NCBI RefSeq assembly: GCF_002811245.1
Contig: NZ_NIVQ01000021.1
Coordinates: 1 to 46,166, forward strand
Reading direction: 5' to 3'
DNA from: Vibrio salilacus
Lineage (GTDB): Bacteria; Pseudomonadota; Gammaproteobacteria; Enterobacterales; Vibrionaceae
DNA length: 46,166 bases
The translations under genes and the position numbers were made by a program. This document shows positions 25,087 through 34,736 of the stretch, in pieces (the stretch's first letter is position 1; each line of letters begins with the position of its first letter). Below the pieces are notes generated by a model. It had not been told where the DNA came from and searched no databases. It saw nothing but the letters and a program-made list of their open reading frames with translations.

Positions 25087-25093
25087 TATGATG

Positions 25094-27535
25094 TTAGCTA
25101 ACTGCTTTATTTATAGGGGTTAGTAGCCGTTTAATCAAACTATTAACCACTAAAGCAAGTGTGCAAAACGTGCTTATAGGTAGCGCCAACCACAGCATCC
25201 CATGCAGCTTAGGTGGTAAATCGAAACCAAACCATACAATCGCAGCAACCACCGCCTCAGAGCCTAATATGGCGATAAAACTGGCGACTAATGCCATCAA
25301 ACCATACTCTGCCCAGATGGTCTGTTCTACCCGCTTTTTACTTGCCCCTAAGGTGCGATAAAGCTGAATTTCGTCTTGTCGTTGACCTAAGCTTAATCTA
25401 AGTAACGTGAATATTAATAACAAGCCTGATAGCACACCAATCCCAGCTAATAACGTAATCGACCAGACTATTTGCTCTAAGAGTTGTTGTATCTTCTCGC
25501 CCATCACTCGAATATCCATCAAACTGACCGTTGGGTGCTGCCGTGACAAAAGGTTTAACAAGTCACCTTGATTGTCTGCAAGTCTGAAACTGACCAAATA
25601 TGTGGCGGGTATATTCTCAAGTACATCGGGGGAAAAAATGAAGTAAAAATTCGGCTTCATATCTCGCCACTCGACCGCGCGTATTGAATTTACCTGCGCA
25701 CTCACCAATTGGCTGTTAATGACAAAATCCAGCGTATCACCAATCGCTAAACCTAAATCTTCAGCCACATCCGATTCGACAGACACACCATTATTCGCAG
25801 TCCAATCGCCTTGCAGCAATTGGTTATGCTCTGGGATGCCTGTTGCGAAGGTAAAGTTAAGCTCTCGCCTTAACGCGTCACTGGCCTCTTCACCGTTAGC
25901 CGCCTGTTTAGCATCAATGCCATTGACTTGCGTTAAACGTCCGCGAATGATCGGATAAGCCTCTGAGCGCTCAATGCTATTATCATCAAGCACCTGCAAA
26001 TACGCCTGTTTTTCATAAGGTGCAATGTTGAGTGCAAATGCGTTAGGTGCATTTTCAGGTAAGGTACGTTGCCAATCGGATAACAGATCAGTTCGAACTA
26101 GCCACATGGTGGAAAGAAGCATTAATGACAGCGCAAGTGCGCCAAACTGTATGCCAGTTGCCGTCATTGAGCGATTGATTCGGCTCAGCGCCAGCTTAAA
26201 TGCCGTATTGAGTGGTACTTTACCCAGTAATTTGGTTAAACCAATACTGACAATGGCTAAGGCCAAAAACAGCACAATAATGCCACCAAGTACAATCCAA
26301 ACCAGTAGGTTGTCATAGTACGCCAGAATCATCGGCATAATCGGTACCATCACCAACCAATAGTGAGCTCGTTTTTGGTTATGATTCGCTTGTGGCTGCA
26401 TGACATTGATTGTACTAACGTTGACCAAACCAATAAGGGGAATACCCAGTGCAGGAATCGCGATAAGCGAGCTGGTGAGTATGGACACCAGCACAGGTTT
26501 TAGTCCATAACTCGGAAGCGGACTGGGTAATAAATCAACCAAAGGAATGCGCAGTAAGTACTCTAATAATACCCCGACGCCAATACCAATCACGACAGCT
26601 GTGATAAATAGCATTGCTACTTGAATTAGCAACCAATGACTTATCCATCTTCTGCTCGCCCCTAGGCTTTTCAGCATGGCAATGGTCTTACGTCGCGTCG
26701 AAACGTAGTGCTGGCATGTCAAGACTAGCGTTGTCGCTGCCATAATCACAACAATTGCTACCGTCAGCGATAAATATTGCTGCGTACGTTGAAACACTTC
26801 ATTGGTGCGACTGGCACTATTTTGATCGCGCCATCGATCGCTGGGCGTAAGTTCTACCGATTGCTTTAGTTGCTCAATCACCTGTTCATCGCCATTGATG
26901 TAAACATTAAAGCGCACACGGCTACCTAACTGGACTGCGCCCGTTTTATCTAGATCATTGCTGTGAATAAATGCAGATGGCATTTGCTGAAATGGATTGA
27001 AGCTCAATCCGGGCTCCTCGTTGATTTTTCCGCTTACGATAAAATCAGCATCACCCACAGTGACAGCATCACCAATTGAGACTTCAAGTTGAGAAAACAG
27101 TCGCTCATCTAACCACAATTCACCAGGTTGAACGCTCGACGAGGTATTTTTTCCGTCAAACAAAACCATTTCACCACGCAGCGGGTAGCGGCTGTCGACC
27201 GCTTTAACCGTGATTAACTGCATCGATTTATCACTAAACGCCATGGTGCGAAATCGTGTTTGTTGCGAAGTGATTAAGTCAAGTGATTGAGTCAGTTGAT
27301 AGAACTGTGAGTCGATCGGATTCGAAGAGACAAAGACCATATCGGCGGTTAATGCCTGCTTACCCTGTTTAACAATTACCTGTTCCATACGTTCAGCTAG
27401 TGCCGTTAGTGCAAAGATACAAGCGATGATCAAGGTCAAGGCAATGCTAACGGGCCACAATTGACCATGTTTTATCTCGCTAAGACTCCAACTCACTAAG
27501 CGCTTGTTGAGTCCAATCGGGGTGGCAGCAGACAT
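25094..27535 (-). CDS. ybbP: ABC exporter permease, YbbP type
   Basis: An 813-residue membrane protein with two FtsX/MacB-type permease units: a helix near residue 30, a periplasmic loop, three helices around 255-360 (KTIAMLKSLGASRRW coupling region), then a middle group of helices, a second periplasmic region and a final trio near 690-800 (LYRTLGASKKRVEQTIWAEYG). This matches E. coli YbbP. Its start overlaps the ATPase gene by one base. The pair probably exports lipids or lipophilic molecules, and the neighbouring esterase gene tesA is the same neighbour as in E. coli. Confidence 0.9.
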   Translation of the reverse strand: MSAATPIGLNKRLVSWSLSEIKHGQLWPVSIALTLIIACIFALTALAERMEQVIVKQGKQALTADMVFVSSNPIDSQFYQLTQSLDLITSQQTRFRTMAFSDKSMQLITVKAVDSRYPLRGEMVLFDGKNTSSSVQPGELWLDERLFSQLEVSIGDAVTVGDADFIVSGKINEEPGLSFNPFQQMPSAFIHSNDLDKTGAVQLGSRVRFNVYINGDEQVIEQLKQSVELTPSDRWRDQNSASRTNEVFQRTQQYLSLTVAIVVIMAATTLVLTCQHYVSTRRKTIAMLKSLGASRRWISHWLLIQVAMLFITAVVIGIGVGVLLEYLLRIPLVDLLPSPLPSYGLKPVLVSILTSSLIAIPALGIPLIGLVNVSTINVMQPQANHNQKRAHYWLVMVPIMPMILAYYDNLLVWIVLGGIIVLFLALAIVSIGLTKLLGKVPLNTAFKLALSRINRSMTATGIQFGALALSLMLLSTMWLVRTDLLSDWQRTLPENAPNAFALNIAPYEKQAYLQVLDDNSIERSEAYPIIRGRLTQVNGIDAKQAANGEEASDALRRELNFTFATGIPEHNQLLQGDWTANNGVSVESDVAEDLGLAIGDTLDFVINSQLVSAQVNSIRAVEWRDMKPNFYFIFSPDVLENIPATYLVSFRLADNQGDLLNLLSRQHPTVSLMDIRVMGEKIQQLLEQIVWSITLLAGIGVLSGLLLIFTLLRLSLGQRQDEIQLYRTLGASKKRVEQTIWAEYGLMALVASFIAILGSEAVVAAIVWFGFDLPPKLHGMLWLALPISTFCTLALVVNSLIKRLLTPINKAVS

Positions 27536-28209
27536 TATGACTCCTCCAACAGACCAGCTTTCATTGTGAAGGTGCGATCGCAGCGCTGGGCCAGTTTAGG
27601 ATCATGAGTTACCAACACCAACGTTGTGCCATGTTGTTTATTTAGCTCAAACAGCAATTTAATGATCTTACCTGCCGTTTGTTGGTCAAGGTTCCCCGTT
27701 GGCTCATCGGCAAACAGTACACGCGGCTGGATCATAAACGCTCGTGCAAGTGCGACACGTTGCTGCTCTCCCCCTGAAAGCTGCGATGGCGAGTGATGCG
27801 TTCTACTGCCAAGCCCTACTGACTCCAATAAATCAATAGCCCGCTGCTTATCTTCTGCATCACCTTTTAACAAACAAGGAAGTGTCACATTGTCGATAGC
27901 ACTTAGACTGGGTATTAACAAAAAGCTTTGGAAGACAAAACCCACTGCCTCGCTGCGAATCGCTGCACGTTGCTCGTCATTAAGTTGATGGATGGGCTTT
28001 CCTAATAGATGAATCTCACCCGTTGTCGGGGTATCTAGGCCAGCCAATAAAGTCATTAGTGTTGATTTACCCGCTCCTGAGGTGCCGACAATCGCAACAC
28101 TTTCACCCTCTTTGATATCGAGATTTACATCATCAAGGATTGTTAATTGCTCTTGATTAGTAGAGACTATTTTACACAATGATTGAGCTTTAATAACGGA
28201 CGTTTGCAT
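27535..28209 (-). CDS. ybbA: ABC transporter ATPase, YbbA type
   Basis: A 224-residue ATPase of the LolD/MacB class. Walker A is GTSGAGKS near residue 42, the Q-loop is FVFQSF, the signature is LSGGEQQR, Walker B is VLFADEP, and the switch histidine is in LVTHD. It powers the YbbP permease encoded directly after it. The start codon overlaps that of the divergent tesA within the palindrome CATG, so each gene's ribosome site and probably its promoter lie inside the other. Confidence 0.93.
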   Translation of the reverse strand: MQTSVIKAQSLCKIVSTNQEQLTILDDVNLDIKEGESVAIVGTSGAGKSTLMTLLAGLDTPTTGEIHLLGKPIHQLNDEQRAAIRSEAVGFVFQSFLLIPSLSAIDNVTLPCLLKGDAEDKQRAIDLLESVGLGSRTHHSPSQLSGGEQQRVALARAFMIQPRVLFADEPTGNLDQQTAGKIIKLLFELNKQHGTTLVLVTHDPKLAQRCDRTFTMKAGLLEES

Positions 28210-28807
28210 GATGCGACTACTTTCCTTTGTCTTAATAATTTTTTGTTTAAACCCAGCCTATGGCAAAACCCTGTTAATTCTCGGTGACAGCTTAAGTGCG
28301 GGTTATCAAATGCCGATTGAAAAAGCTTGGCCCTCTCTTATTACGCATGATTTAGCGGAAAAGGGTCAAAACATTCAAGTCATTAACGCAAGTATCTCAG
28401 GAGATACGACCGGTAACGGCCTTGCAAGGTTGCCCAACTTACTCAGCCTACATCAACCAGATTACGTCTTGATTGAGCTTGGCGCAAACGATGGTTTACG
28501 CGGTTTTCCACCCAACCTAATTCAAACAAACTTGGTAAATATGATTGAGATGGTACGCAGCGCACAGGCCAAGCCAATTTTGATGCAGATCCACGTATTA
28601 CCCAATTACGGTAAGCGCTACACGGAAGCCTTCTCTGCTATTTACCCACAAGTTGCTGAAAAACAAAAAATTCCACTGTTACCCTTTTTCTTAGAAGGGG
28701 TGGTTATTAAACCAGAATGGATGATGAGCGATGGGTTACACCCTAAACCAGAAGCGCAAGCTTGGATTGCAAATTTTGTTGCCAATCAATTGATTAATTA
28801 CCTCTAA
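28208..28807 (+). CDS. tesA: Periplasmic esterase / acyl-CoA thioesterase I / lysophospholipase TesA
   Basis: A 199-residue SGNH hydrolase. Residues 1-19 form a signal peptide ending AYG. The catalytic serine is in ILGDSLSAGY (Ser28), with the glycine of block II in SISGDTTGNG, the asparagine in LGANDGLRG and the Asp/His pair in SDGLHPKPEA. It hydrolyses thioesters, esters and lysophospholipids in the periplasm. Two adjacent ATG codons can serve as the start; neither has a clear ribosome site because the upstream bases belong to ybbA. Confidence 0.93.
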   Translation: MMRLLSFVLIIFCLNPAYGKTLLILGDSLSAGYQMPIEKAWPSLITHDLAEKGQNIQVINASISGDTTGNGLARLPNLLSLHQPDYVLIELGANDGLRGFPPNLIQTNLVNMIEMVRSAQAKPILMQIHVLPNYGKRYTEAFSAIYPQVAEKQKIPLLPFFLEGVVIKPEWMMSDGLHPKPEAQAWIANFVANQLINYL

Positions 28808-28883
28808 TTGCCCTAGCTCAATAAACTTTGTAACACTTTAGGTTACCTTGTTGAAATGCCTATGCCGGTTGAAGGAATAAACA

Positions 28884-30074
28884 ATGATTATCGAACCTGT
28901 TATCCATGGTGTTGTTGCACGCAGCGCCCATCCTCTGGGTTGCCAACAAGCAATTCTCAATCAAATTAACTATGTTAAGTCAGCTCAACCAATCAAGCAT
29001 GGTCCTAAACGTGTACTGATCCTCGGCGGATCATCAGGGTTTGGTTTAGCGTCGCGTATCGCGCTTGCCTTCGGTGGTGCAGAGGCAGACACCATTAGTG
29101 TGTCATACGAGAAAGCACCGTGTTCTGATAGAACCGCCTCTGCTGGCTTTTACAACGATTACTACTTCCAGCAGTTTGCCAATCAACATGGTCGTCAGGC
29201 GATTAACATTCACGGCGATGCTTTTTCCGATCAAATCAAGACTGAAGTCATTGAAGCAATAGAGACGTACTTCGAAGGTGAAGTGGATCTGATCATTTAC
29301 AGTGTCGCCAGTGGCATTCGTCCCGATCCAGAAAGTGACAAAATTTGGCGCTCTTCAATAAAACCGATGACAGAGCCAGTATCTGGCGCGACTTTAGTGC
29401 TGGAAAATGATCATTGGCAACGGGCTAATTTAAAAGTAGCGTCCGAGCAAGAAGCGCTTGAGACAATTAAAGTGATGGGTGGGGAAGATTGGGAGCGCTG
29501 GATTGATGCTTTAATTAACGCGGAATCAATAGCCGCTGGTTGCAAAACCGTCGCTTTCTCATACATCGGCCCAGAAATCACTCATCCCATTTATCTTGAC
29601 GGTACCTTAGGGCGAGCGAAAGTTGATTTGCATCAAACTAGCCACTCACTCAATCTAAAATTGGCCAATTTTGATGGCGGCGCTTATGCGAGCGTTTGTA
29701 AGGCGTTAGTGACCAAAGCCAGTGTTTTTATCCCCGGACTAAGCCCTTATTTGATTGCATTGTACAAAGTAATGAAGCAGCAAGGCACGCATGAAGGCTG
29801 CATTGAACAAATGCAACGCCTATTCACAACCAAGCTCTATGGACAAGACAACGTTCCCGTTGATGGAGAACGCTTGATCCGTATTGATGATCTTGAGTTA
29901 GAAACATCGACACAGTTAAAAGTCGCTCAACTGATGGAAAGCTTAAATGCTGACAACTTTCGACACGTTGGCGATTATAACGGGTTCAAGCAAGAGTTTT
30001 TGAACCTTAACGGGTTTGGCTTTGAAAATATCGATTATTCTCAAGAGATCGATACTGATATGTTGATTAAATAA
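28884..30074 (+). CDS. fabV: Trans-2-enoyl-ACP/CoA reductase FabV
   Basis: A 396-residue protein with full-length FabV features: MIIEPVIHGVVARSAHP start, NADH site LILGGSSGFGLASRIALAF near residue 45, VDLIIYSVASG, and the catalytic Y-x8-K motif YLDGTLGRAK near residue 235. It reduces the enoyl intermediate in fatty-acid synthesis and is intrinsically insensitive to triclosan. AAGGA lies seven bases before the ATG. The N-terminus (VARSAHPLGCQQ) departs from the V. cholerae-type enzyme, which suggests the second FabV lineage found in some vibrios; this is from memory and needs a tree. Confidence 0.92.
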   Translation: MIIEPVIHGVVARSAHPLGCQQAILNQINYVKSAQPIKHGPKRVLILGGSSGFGLASRIALAFGGAEADTISVSYEKAPCSDRTASAGFYNDYYFQQFANQHGRQAINIHGDAFSDQIKTEVIEAIETYFEGEVDLIIYSVASGIRPDPESDKIWRSSIKPMTEPVSGATLVLENDHWQRANLKVASEQEALETIKVMGGEDWERWIDALINAESIAAGCKTVAFSYIGPEITHPIYLDGTLGRAKVDLHQTSHSLNLKLANFDGGAYASVCKALVTKASVFIPGLSPYLIALYKVMKQQGTHEGCIEQMQRLFTTKLYGQDNVPVDGERLIRIDDLELETSTQLKVAQLMESLNADNFRHVGDYNGFKQEFLNLNGFGFENIDYSQEIDTDMLIK

Positions 30075-30126
30075 ACTATCCATTAAAGAAGAAAATCTTA
30101 ATTTTGAGACAATATAAATTGAACGT

Positions 30127-30156
30127 CCCAGAGATTCTCTCTGGGCTTCTTTTTAT
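30127..30156 (+). terminator. Terminator of fabV
   Basis: CCCAGAGA/TCTCTGGG stem with a three-base loop, then a T-rich run, about 50 bases past the stop. Confidence 0.88.
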
Positions 30157-30302
30157 CATAGCGATAGGGCATTCTGCCTACTAGACAAGAGTGTGACCGT
30201 TTCACTCGTATAAAGTTTACTTGCGAATCCATCATAACGACTATGATTAATTGAAGGTGCAAAGGTTGTACCCGTGACAATTTATCGCTCATGGAATAGT
30301 TT

Positions 30303-32213
30303 ATGTCCAAATTAAACACCAGTAATATGGCAATTCCCGCAGAAATGAGTTCTGCATGGCAAGGTATTTTAAATCTGCTCGCCGAAATTGTTGCTACACC
30401 CGCGGCTCTGATCATGCGAATTCGTCCTCAGCACATTGAAGTGTTCTCAGCAAATAACAACCACCCCCACCCCTATCACATCGGCGATCAAGAATCATTA
30501 GGATGCGGATTGTACTGTGAAACCGTTATCAAAACCAACCAAGCGCTTTTGGTTGCTAATGCAATGCACGATAAGCAGTGGTGTAATAACCCAGATATCG
30601 AACTCGGTATGATAGCCTATTGCGGCTTACCTTTATTGTGGCCCAACGGTGATGTGTTCGGTACTATTTGCCTCTTAGATGATCAAGAGAATGCGTTTAA
30701 TCGAACTTATCAACAACTTCTTGCGTCGTTTCGAGATTCCATTGAAGCTCAACTAACGACTCTGTATCAAAATCAGCACCTTGAACAAATTAACTCTGAG
30801 CTCAAGTCACGCGTAAAAACCCGGACTCAAGACTTAGTTGAACTAAACTACTCACTCAATCAAGAAATAGATAAACGTATCGCTGCAGAGCGTAAAGTAC
30901 ATTACCAGCAACGACACGACATTGGCACGGGCTTTCTCAACCGTGCCACACTTGAATCAAAAGTTGATGAAAAAATAGACACGCTAGCTGATGATTCACA
31001 ACGCAAGATCGCCGCATTACACATTGGTTTTACCAACGGACGTCACATTCAAGCAAAATATGGCTATGTGGCTTGGGAACAAATTCTGGTCACTTTTCGC
31101 CAACGGCTGATTAAGCATGATGAACGTGATGTGCTGACAGCACGCCCCTCATCAAACGATCTTGTTTTAGTGTTAGATAGTAAACAGTTCGAACATGATA
31201 TCAATATCTTGTGTAGTGAGTTAGTGGCTGTAAGTCAGTCTGAGTTTTTCATCGACGATCAAACACTTCATCTACATAGCTATATCGGGGTCGCCAGTTC
31301 CGACGACACACGGTGTGGAAAAGACTTAATTAAATATGCGACTGAGGCAATGCAATCGTGTAAAGACTCTGGCCATAAATTCAGTTTCTATAACCAAGAT
31401 ATTGCTGATACACAAAAGAACATCAATCAACTTGAAAGCTATTTATTACAGGCGGTTCGTAACGACGACTTACTGCTCTACTTTCAACCTAAGGTCGCCC
31501 CGCTGACACGAAAATGGATAGGTGCTGAAGCATTACTCCGCTGGCGACATCCGATACTAGGGGATATTTCTAATGAAACCCTTATTCACCTCGCCGAGCA
31601 AAATGGGCTGATTTTTGAGGTTGGTAGTTTTGTATTACGCTCGGCAATTGAGAAAGCGTCTGAATGGTTAAACTCTGTCGATGACTTTACCATTAGTATT
31701 AATGTTTCAGCTGTCCAACTACAAAGCCCACAGTTTGTCAGCCAGCTTAAAGATTTACTCTCTGCTTATCAGCTTCCAGCGTCATACATTGAACTTGAAA
31801 TCACTGAAAGTGGATTGATTGCTGACGAAGTTATCGCGCGTAATACACTGACATCATTAAGTAATCTTGGCGTTACGCTGTCACTAGATGACTTTGGGAC
31901 CGGCTATGCCTCATTTAACTATTTAAAAAAATTCCCATTTGACGCGATTAAAATTGATAAGAGTTTCATTCAGCAACTTGAACACAGCGAGCAAGATAAA
32001 GAAATCGTTCGCTCGATCATTCATATCGCTAAAAAACTCGACTTGGCAGTCACCGTTGAAGGGATTGAGAATTCTGCGCACGAAACCTTTATATTAGCGG
32101 AAGGATGTGACATTGGCCAAGGCTACCTTTATGGGAAACCTATGCCTTGCGATGAGTTTGAATTGAGCTTTCTTAACCAAAACCATTCCACTCACCGCTA
32201 CTCATATTCGTAA
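30303..32213 (+). CDS. GAF - degenerate GGDEF - EAL signalling protein
   Basis: A 636-residue cytoplasmic protein. Residues 1 to about 155 form a GAF-like sensor (CGLYCETVIKTNQALLVANA, YCGLPLLWPNGDVFGTICLL), followed by a coiled coil to about 205. The GGDEF-like domain (about 205-370) has RPSSNDLVLVLD where the catalytic GGDEF loop should be, so it cannot make c-di-GMP but may bind GTP or act as a scaffold. The EAL domain (about 380-620) keeps GAEALLRW, INVSAVQL, EITES, LDDFGTGYASF, IKIDKSF, VEGIE and QGYLYG. It should be a GAF-controlled c-di-GMP phosphodiesterase. Confidence 0.9.
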   Translation: MSKLNTSNMAIPAEMSSAWQGILNLLAEIVATPAALIMRIRPQHIEVFSANNNHPHPYHIGDQESLGCGLYCETVIKTNQALLVANAMHDKQWCNNPDIELGMIAYCGLPLLWPNGDVFGTICLLDDQENAFNRTYQQLLASFRDSIEAQLTTLYQNQHLEQINSELKSRVKTRTQDLVELNYSLNQEIDKRIAAERKVHYQQRHDIGTGFLNRATLESKVDEKIDTLADDSQRKIAALHIGFTNGRHIQAKYGYVAWEQILVTFRQRLIKHDERDVLTARPSSNDLVLVLDSKQFEHDINILCSELVAVSQSEFFIDDQTLHLHSYIGVASSDDTRCGKDLIKYATEAMQSCKDSGHKFSFYNQDIADTQKNINQLESYLLQAVRNDDLLLYFQPKVAPLTRKWIGAEALLRWRHPILGDISNETLIHLAEQNGLIFEVGSFVLRSAIEKASEWLNSVDDFTISINVSAVQLQSPQFVSQLKDLLSAYQLPASYIELEITESGLIADEVIARNTLTSLSNLGVTLSLDDFGTGYASFNYLKKFPFDAIKIDKSFIQQLEHSEQDKEIVRSIIHIAKKLDLAVTVEGIENSAHETFILAEGCDIGQGYLYGKPMPCDEFELSFLNQNHSTHRYSYS

Positions 32214-32292
32214 CTCGTCGCTTAAGTCTTTACTCTGCGACGAGCGGTTCCTATAATCCTCGCCCTTATCGTCACTAAATCATGAGTTCAAT

Positions 32293-33948
32293 ATGGACCA
32301 ATTAATCAATACGCTAAAAAAAATCGAAAAACAAAATTATCGTACCTACCAACAGATCAAAGGCCAGTACGACTTTAGCGATTTTACACTCCATATTGAT
32401 CACGTTCAGGGCGACCCATATGCTTCAGCATCTCGCCTACGTGCGATCCGTCCTTGGTCGGTGACAGGGCTTAGTTGGTTGCAAGCGCAATCAACCGCTT
32501 ATCAAGTTGGCGCCCGCGACTATATCGCTCGACGATTCGCTGAATTAGCTAAGCAAGATGCGGCCATTAGTATTGCGCTTACCGGTCAGACTGTAATAGA
32601 TAGCACCGCCGTCATTTTTACACCACAAGGTATCGAAATTAGATTCCGCGTTAACCTTCCTGCTGAAGGCCGTTCCGTATTAGGCAAAAAATCAACGAAC
32701 CTACTGACGTTCCATTTACCTAAATTCATTCGTCGTGCCACGATTGAACGAGAGCTTGATATTGATGACCTAAAACGCCATTGCCAAGTTGTCGAAGACC
32801 AAGCGGCACTGCGTACTCAGCTAGCTGAAAACAACCTAGTTGCGTTTATAGGTAACGGCTCCCTACTGCCACGCGTGGCAGGAAATTGCGATCTGCCGAT
32901 GAAAGAAGCGGTCGCATTTGTTGCGCCTAGTTCGTTAGAAGTGACGCTAAAAACTCCCAACCAAGGAGCGATTAAAGGCTTGGGTGTCCCGAAAGGCATT
33001 ACGCTGATTGTGGGCGGGGGTTTCCACGGCAAATCGACCCTACTCAGTGCCATTGAGCGTTCTATTTACGACCACATTCCAGGCGATGGCCGAGAGATGA
33101 TTGTCACTGATTGCAATGCCGTAAAAATCCGCGCGGAAGATGGTCGCTGTGTCCATAACCTCAATCTGTCTAATTACATCAACCATCTGCCTATGAATAA
33201 ACAGACTGACAACTTCTCTACTCAAGATGCATCTGGCTCAACTTCGCAAGCGGCTTGGTTACAAGAATCCATTGAAGCTGGCGCGAGTAGTGTTTTAATT
33301 GATGAAGATACGTCTGCGACTAACTTTATGATTCGTGATGAACGTATGCAGGCACTGGTGAGTAAAGGCGACGAACCGATTACTCCGTTGGTTGATCGCA
33401 TTGGACAACTCAGAGACGAGCTGGATATTTCAACACTCATTGTTATGGGTGGCTCGGGTGATTATCTCGATGTGGCTGATACTGTGATTCAAATGAGCGA
33501 CTACCAACCTTTGGATGTCACTGAAAAAGCGCAACAGGTGGTTGCACAGCATCCAAGTCAGCGCGAAAATGAATCAGAGTCTAACCTTGCCACCTTCCCG
33601 CCACGCCAATTTAACTGTCCAGCATTACAAGCACTGCTCGTTGACGGAAAATTCCGTGTGGCGGCAAAGGGTACTGATTCGCTACGGTTCGGTAAAGAGT
33701 ACGCCGATCTATCAGCGTTGGAGCAAATCGAGTCAAGTAGTGAAGTGCATGCGATTGGTTGGCTGTGGTTTCAGTTTGCTCAGCAACCAGGATGGAGTCA
33801 AAACCCAGCCAAAGACTTTGCTAGTTTACTCAATGATGAGTGGTTTACGGCGATGCCCAACTACGGTGACTTAGCCAAACCTCGCGTTGTTGACGTTTTA
33901 GCTGTTTTAAATCGTATGCGTAAGTCTCAATTTAAATCTGTGCTGTAA
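32293..33948 (+). CDS. ABC-class P-loop ATPase (COG3044 family)
   Basis: A 551-residue protein of the predicted ABC-class ATPase family. The N-terminal region (about 1-230) is family-specific (DPYASASRLRAIRP). The ATPase core follows: Walker A LIVGGGFHGKSTLL near residue 240, a signature-like DASGSTSQAAWL near residue 312, Walker B VLIDEDTSATNFMIRD near 335, and VMGGSGDYLDVAD near 380. It has no membrane part. Related eukaryotic proteins bind RNA, and an RNA-linked role is possible, but the bacterial function is unknown. It stands alone with its own terminator. Confidence 0.85.
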   Translation: MDQLINTLKKIEKQNYRTYQQIKGQYDFSDFTLHIDHVQGDPYASASRLRAIRPWSVTGLSWLQAQSTAYQVGARDYIARRFAELAKQDAAISIALTGQTVIDSTAVIFTPQGIEIRFRVNLPAEGRSVLGKKSTNLLTFHLPKFIRRATIERELDIDDLKRHCQVVEDQAALRTQLAENNLVAFIGNGSLLPRVAGNCDLPMKEAVAFVAPSSLEVTLKTPNQGAIKGLGVPKGITLIVGGGFHGKSTLLSAIERSIYDHIPGDGREMIVTDCNAVKIRAEDGRCVHNLNLSNYINHLPMNKQTDNFSTQDASGSTSQAAWLQESIEAGASSVLIDEDTSATNFMIRDERMQALVSKGDEPITPLVDRIGQLRDELDISTLIVMGGSGDYLDVADTVIQMSDYQPLDVTEKAQQVVAQHPSQRENESESNLATFPPRQFNCPALQALLVDGKFRVAAKGTDSLRFGKEYADLSALEQIESSSEVHAIGWLWFQFAQQPGWSQNPAKDFASLLNDEWFTAMPNYGDLAKPRVVDVLAVLNRMRKSQFKSVL

Positions 33949-33971
33949 GTCGTACGCCCATCATCCTCTCT

Positions 33972-33994
33972 AAAGGCACCGATGGTGCTTTTTT
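33972..33994. terminator. Terminator between the ABC-class ATPase and DnaJ-like genes
   Basis: AAAGGCACC/GGTGCTTTTTT stem with a three-base loop, between convergent genes. Confidence 0.85.
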
Positions 33995-34006
33995 AAATTA
34001 GTTGAT

Positions 34007-34621
34007 TTAACGTAAAACGTTCCACGCTTCACACAGAATTCGAAAGCGCTCACTATTTCCAGATTCTCTATCAGGATGCCATTTTAATGCCAGTTTGCGC
34101 CATGTTCGGCGTATTTCGCTTTGGCTAGAATCATAGGGTAGCTCAAACAATCGGAGCGCTTTTTCACGGTCCATATCTTTGCCATTGTGGCTACCAACAA
34201 AGTCACGGTATTTAGACCAAAAGTCGTTCAGTAGTCGCTTCACCTCACCTTCATCCGCTTCATAATTGTGCCATTGAATATAGTAATCACGCAAAGGATC
34301 TTGATGGTCCACCTCATGGCCACAGGCATGATGTGACGACATTAAAACAATGTCCATTGCCGCGACTTGCAGCCAATTGTCGGGATAAAGAGTCTCTTGT
34401 AACTGATAAAGCGCGTTCATAATAAGGAAGTTACGTTTAAACAAATCTTTTTCAGGCAAAGGATCAAGTAAGGGGATATAGCCAAGATCACCCAAGTGAG
34501 ACGCCAAAGTGTGCACTTTCCATCCACTGGGCTGCTTTCGTAGTACATCTAAAATCGGCCACAACAGTGGGTTTTCCATGTACTGTTGAAACTGCGCTGT
34601 AACTTGCTGACCTTTTTCCAT
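34007..34621 (-). CDS. DnaJ-related protein with C-terminal J domain
   Basis: A 204-residue protein. Residues 1 to about 135 are the DnaJ-related N-terminal domain (NPLLWPILDVLRKQPSGWKV; FLIMNALYQLQ). The last 55 or so residues are a J domain with the Hsp70-stimulating HPD tripeptide (LALKWHPDRESGN) and the final helix RFRILCEAWNVLR. A C-terminal J domain is unusual for a co-chaperone but normal in this gammaproteobacterial family. It would recruit DnaK to an unknown client. AGGTGGG lies before the ATG. Confidence 0.87.
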   Translation of the reverse strand: MEKGQQVTAQFQQYMENPLLWPILDVLRKQPSGWKVHTLASHLGDLGYIPLLDPLPEKDLFKRNFLIMNALYQLQETLYPDNWLQVAAMDIVLMSSHHACGHEVDHQDPLRDYYIQWHNYEADEGEVKRLLNDFWSKYRDFVGSHNGKDMDREKALRLFELPYDSSQSEIRRTWRKLALKWHPDRESGNSERFRILCEAWNVLR

Positions 34622-34703
34622 AAACCCACCTAACTGTTTTTATTTACTTAATGCTATTCACCTTCATTTGTCGAGTCTTGGTCATGACAATTGTCGCCTG
34701 AGC

Positions 34704-34731
34704 CAAAAAAAAGAGCAGTGATTGCGGCTCT
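34704..34731 (-). terminator. Terminator retained behind a gene remnant
   Basis: AGAGC/GCTCT stem with a ten-base loop and eight Ts on the minus strand. It lies seven bases past the stop of the short remnant reading frame. Confidence 0.6.
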
Positions 34732-34736
34732 GATAT

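Noticed and set aside
25719..26318. Plus-strand frames opposite ybbP
   Set aside because: They are composed of reverse-complement codons of the permease and show no independent protein pattern.
33515..33874. 119-codon frame inside the ABC-class ATPase gene
   Set aside because: It is an alternate-frame shadow of a well-supported protein, with no ribosome site and no plausible domain.
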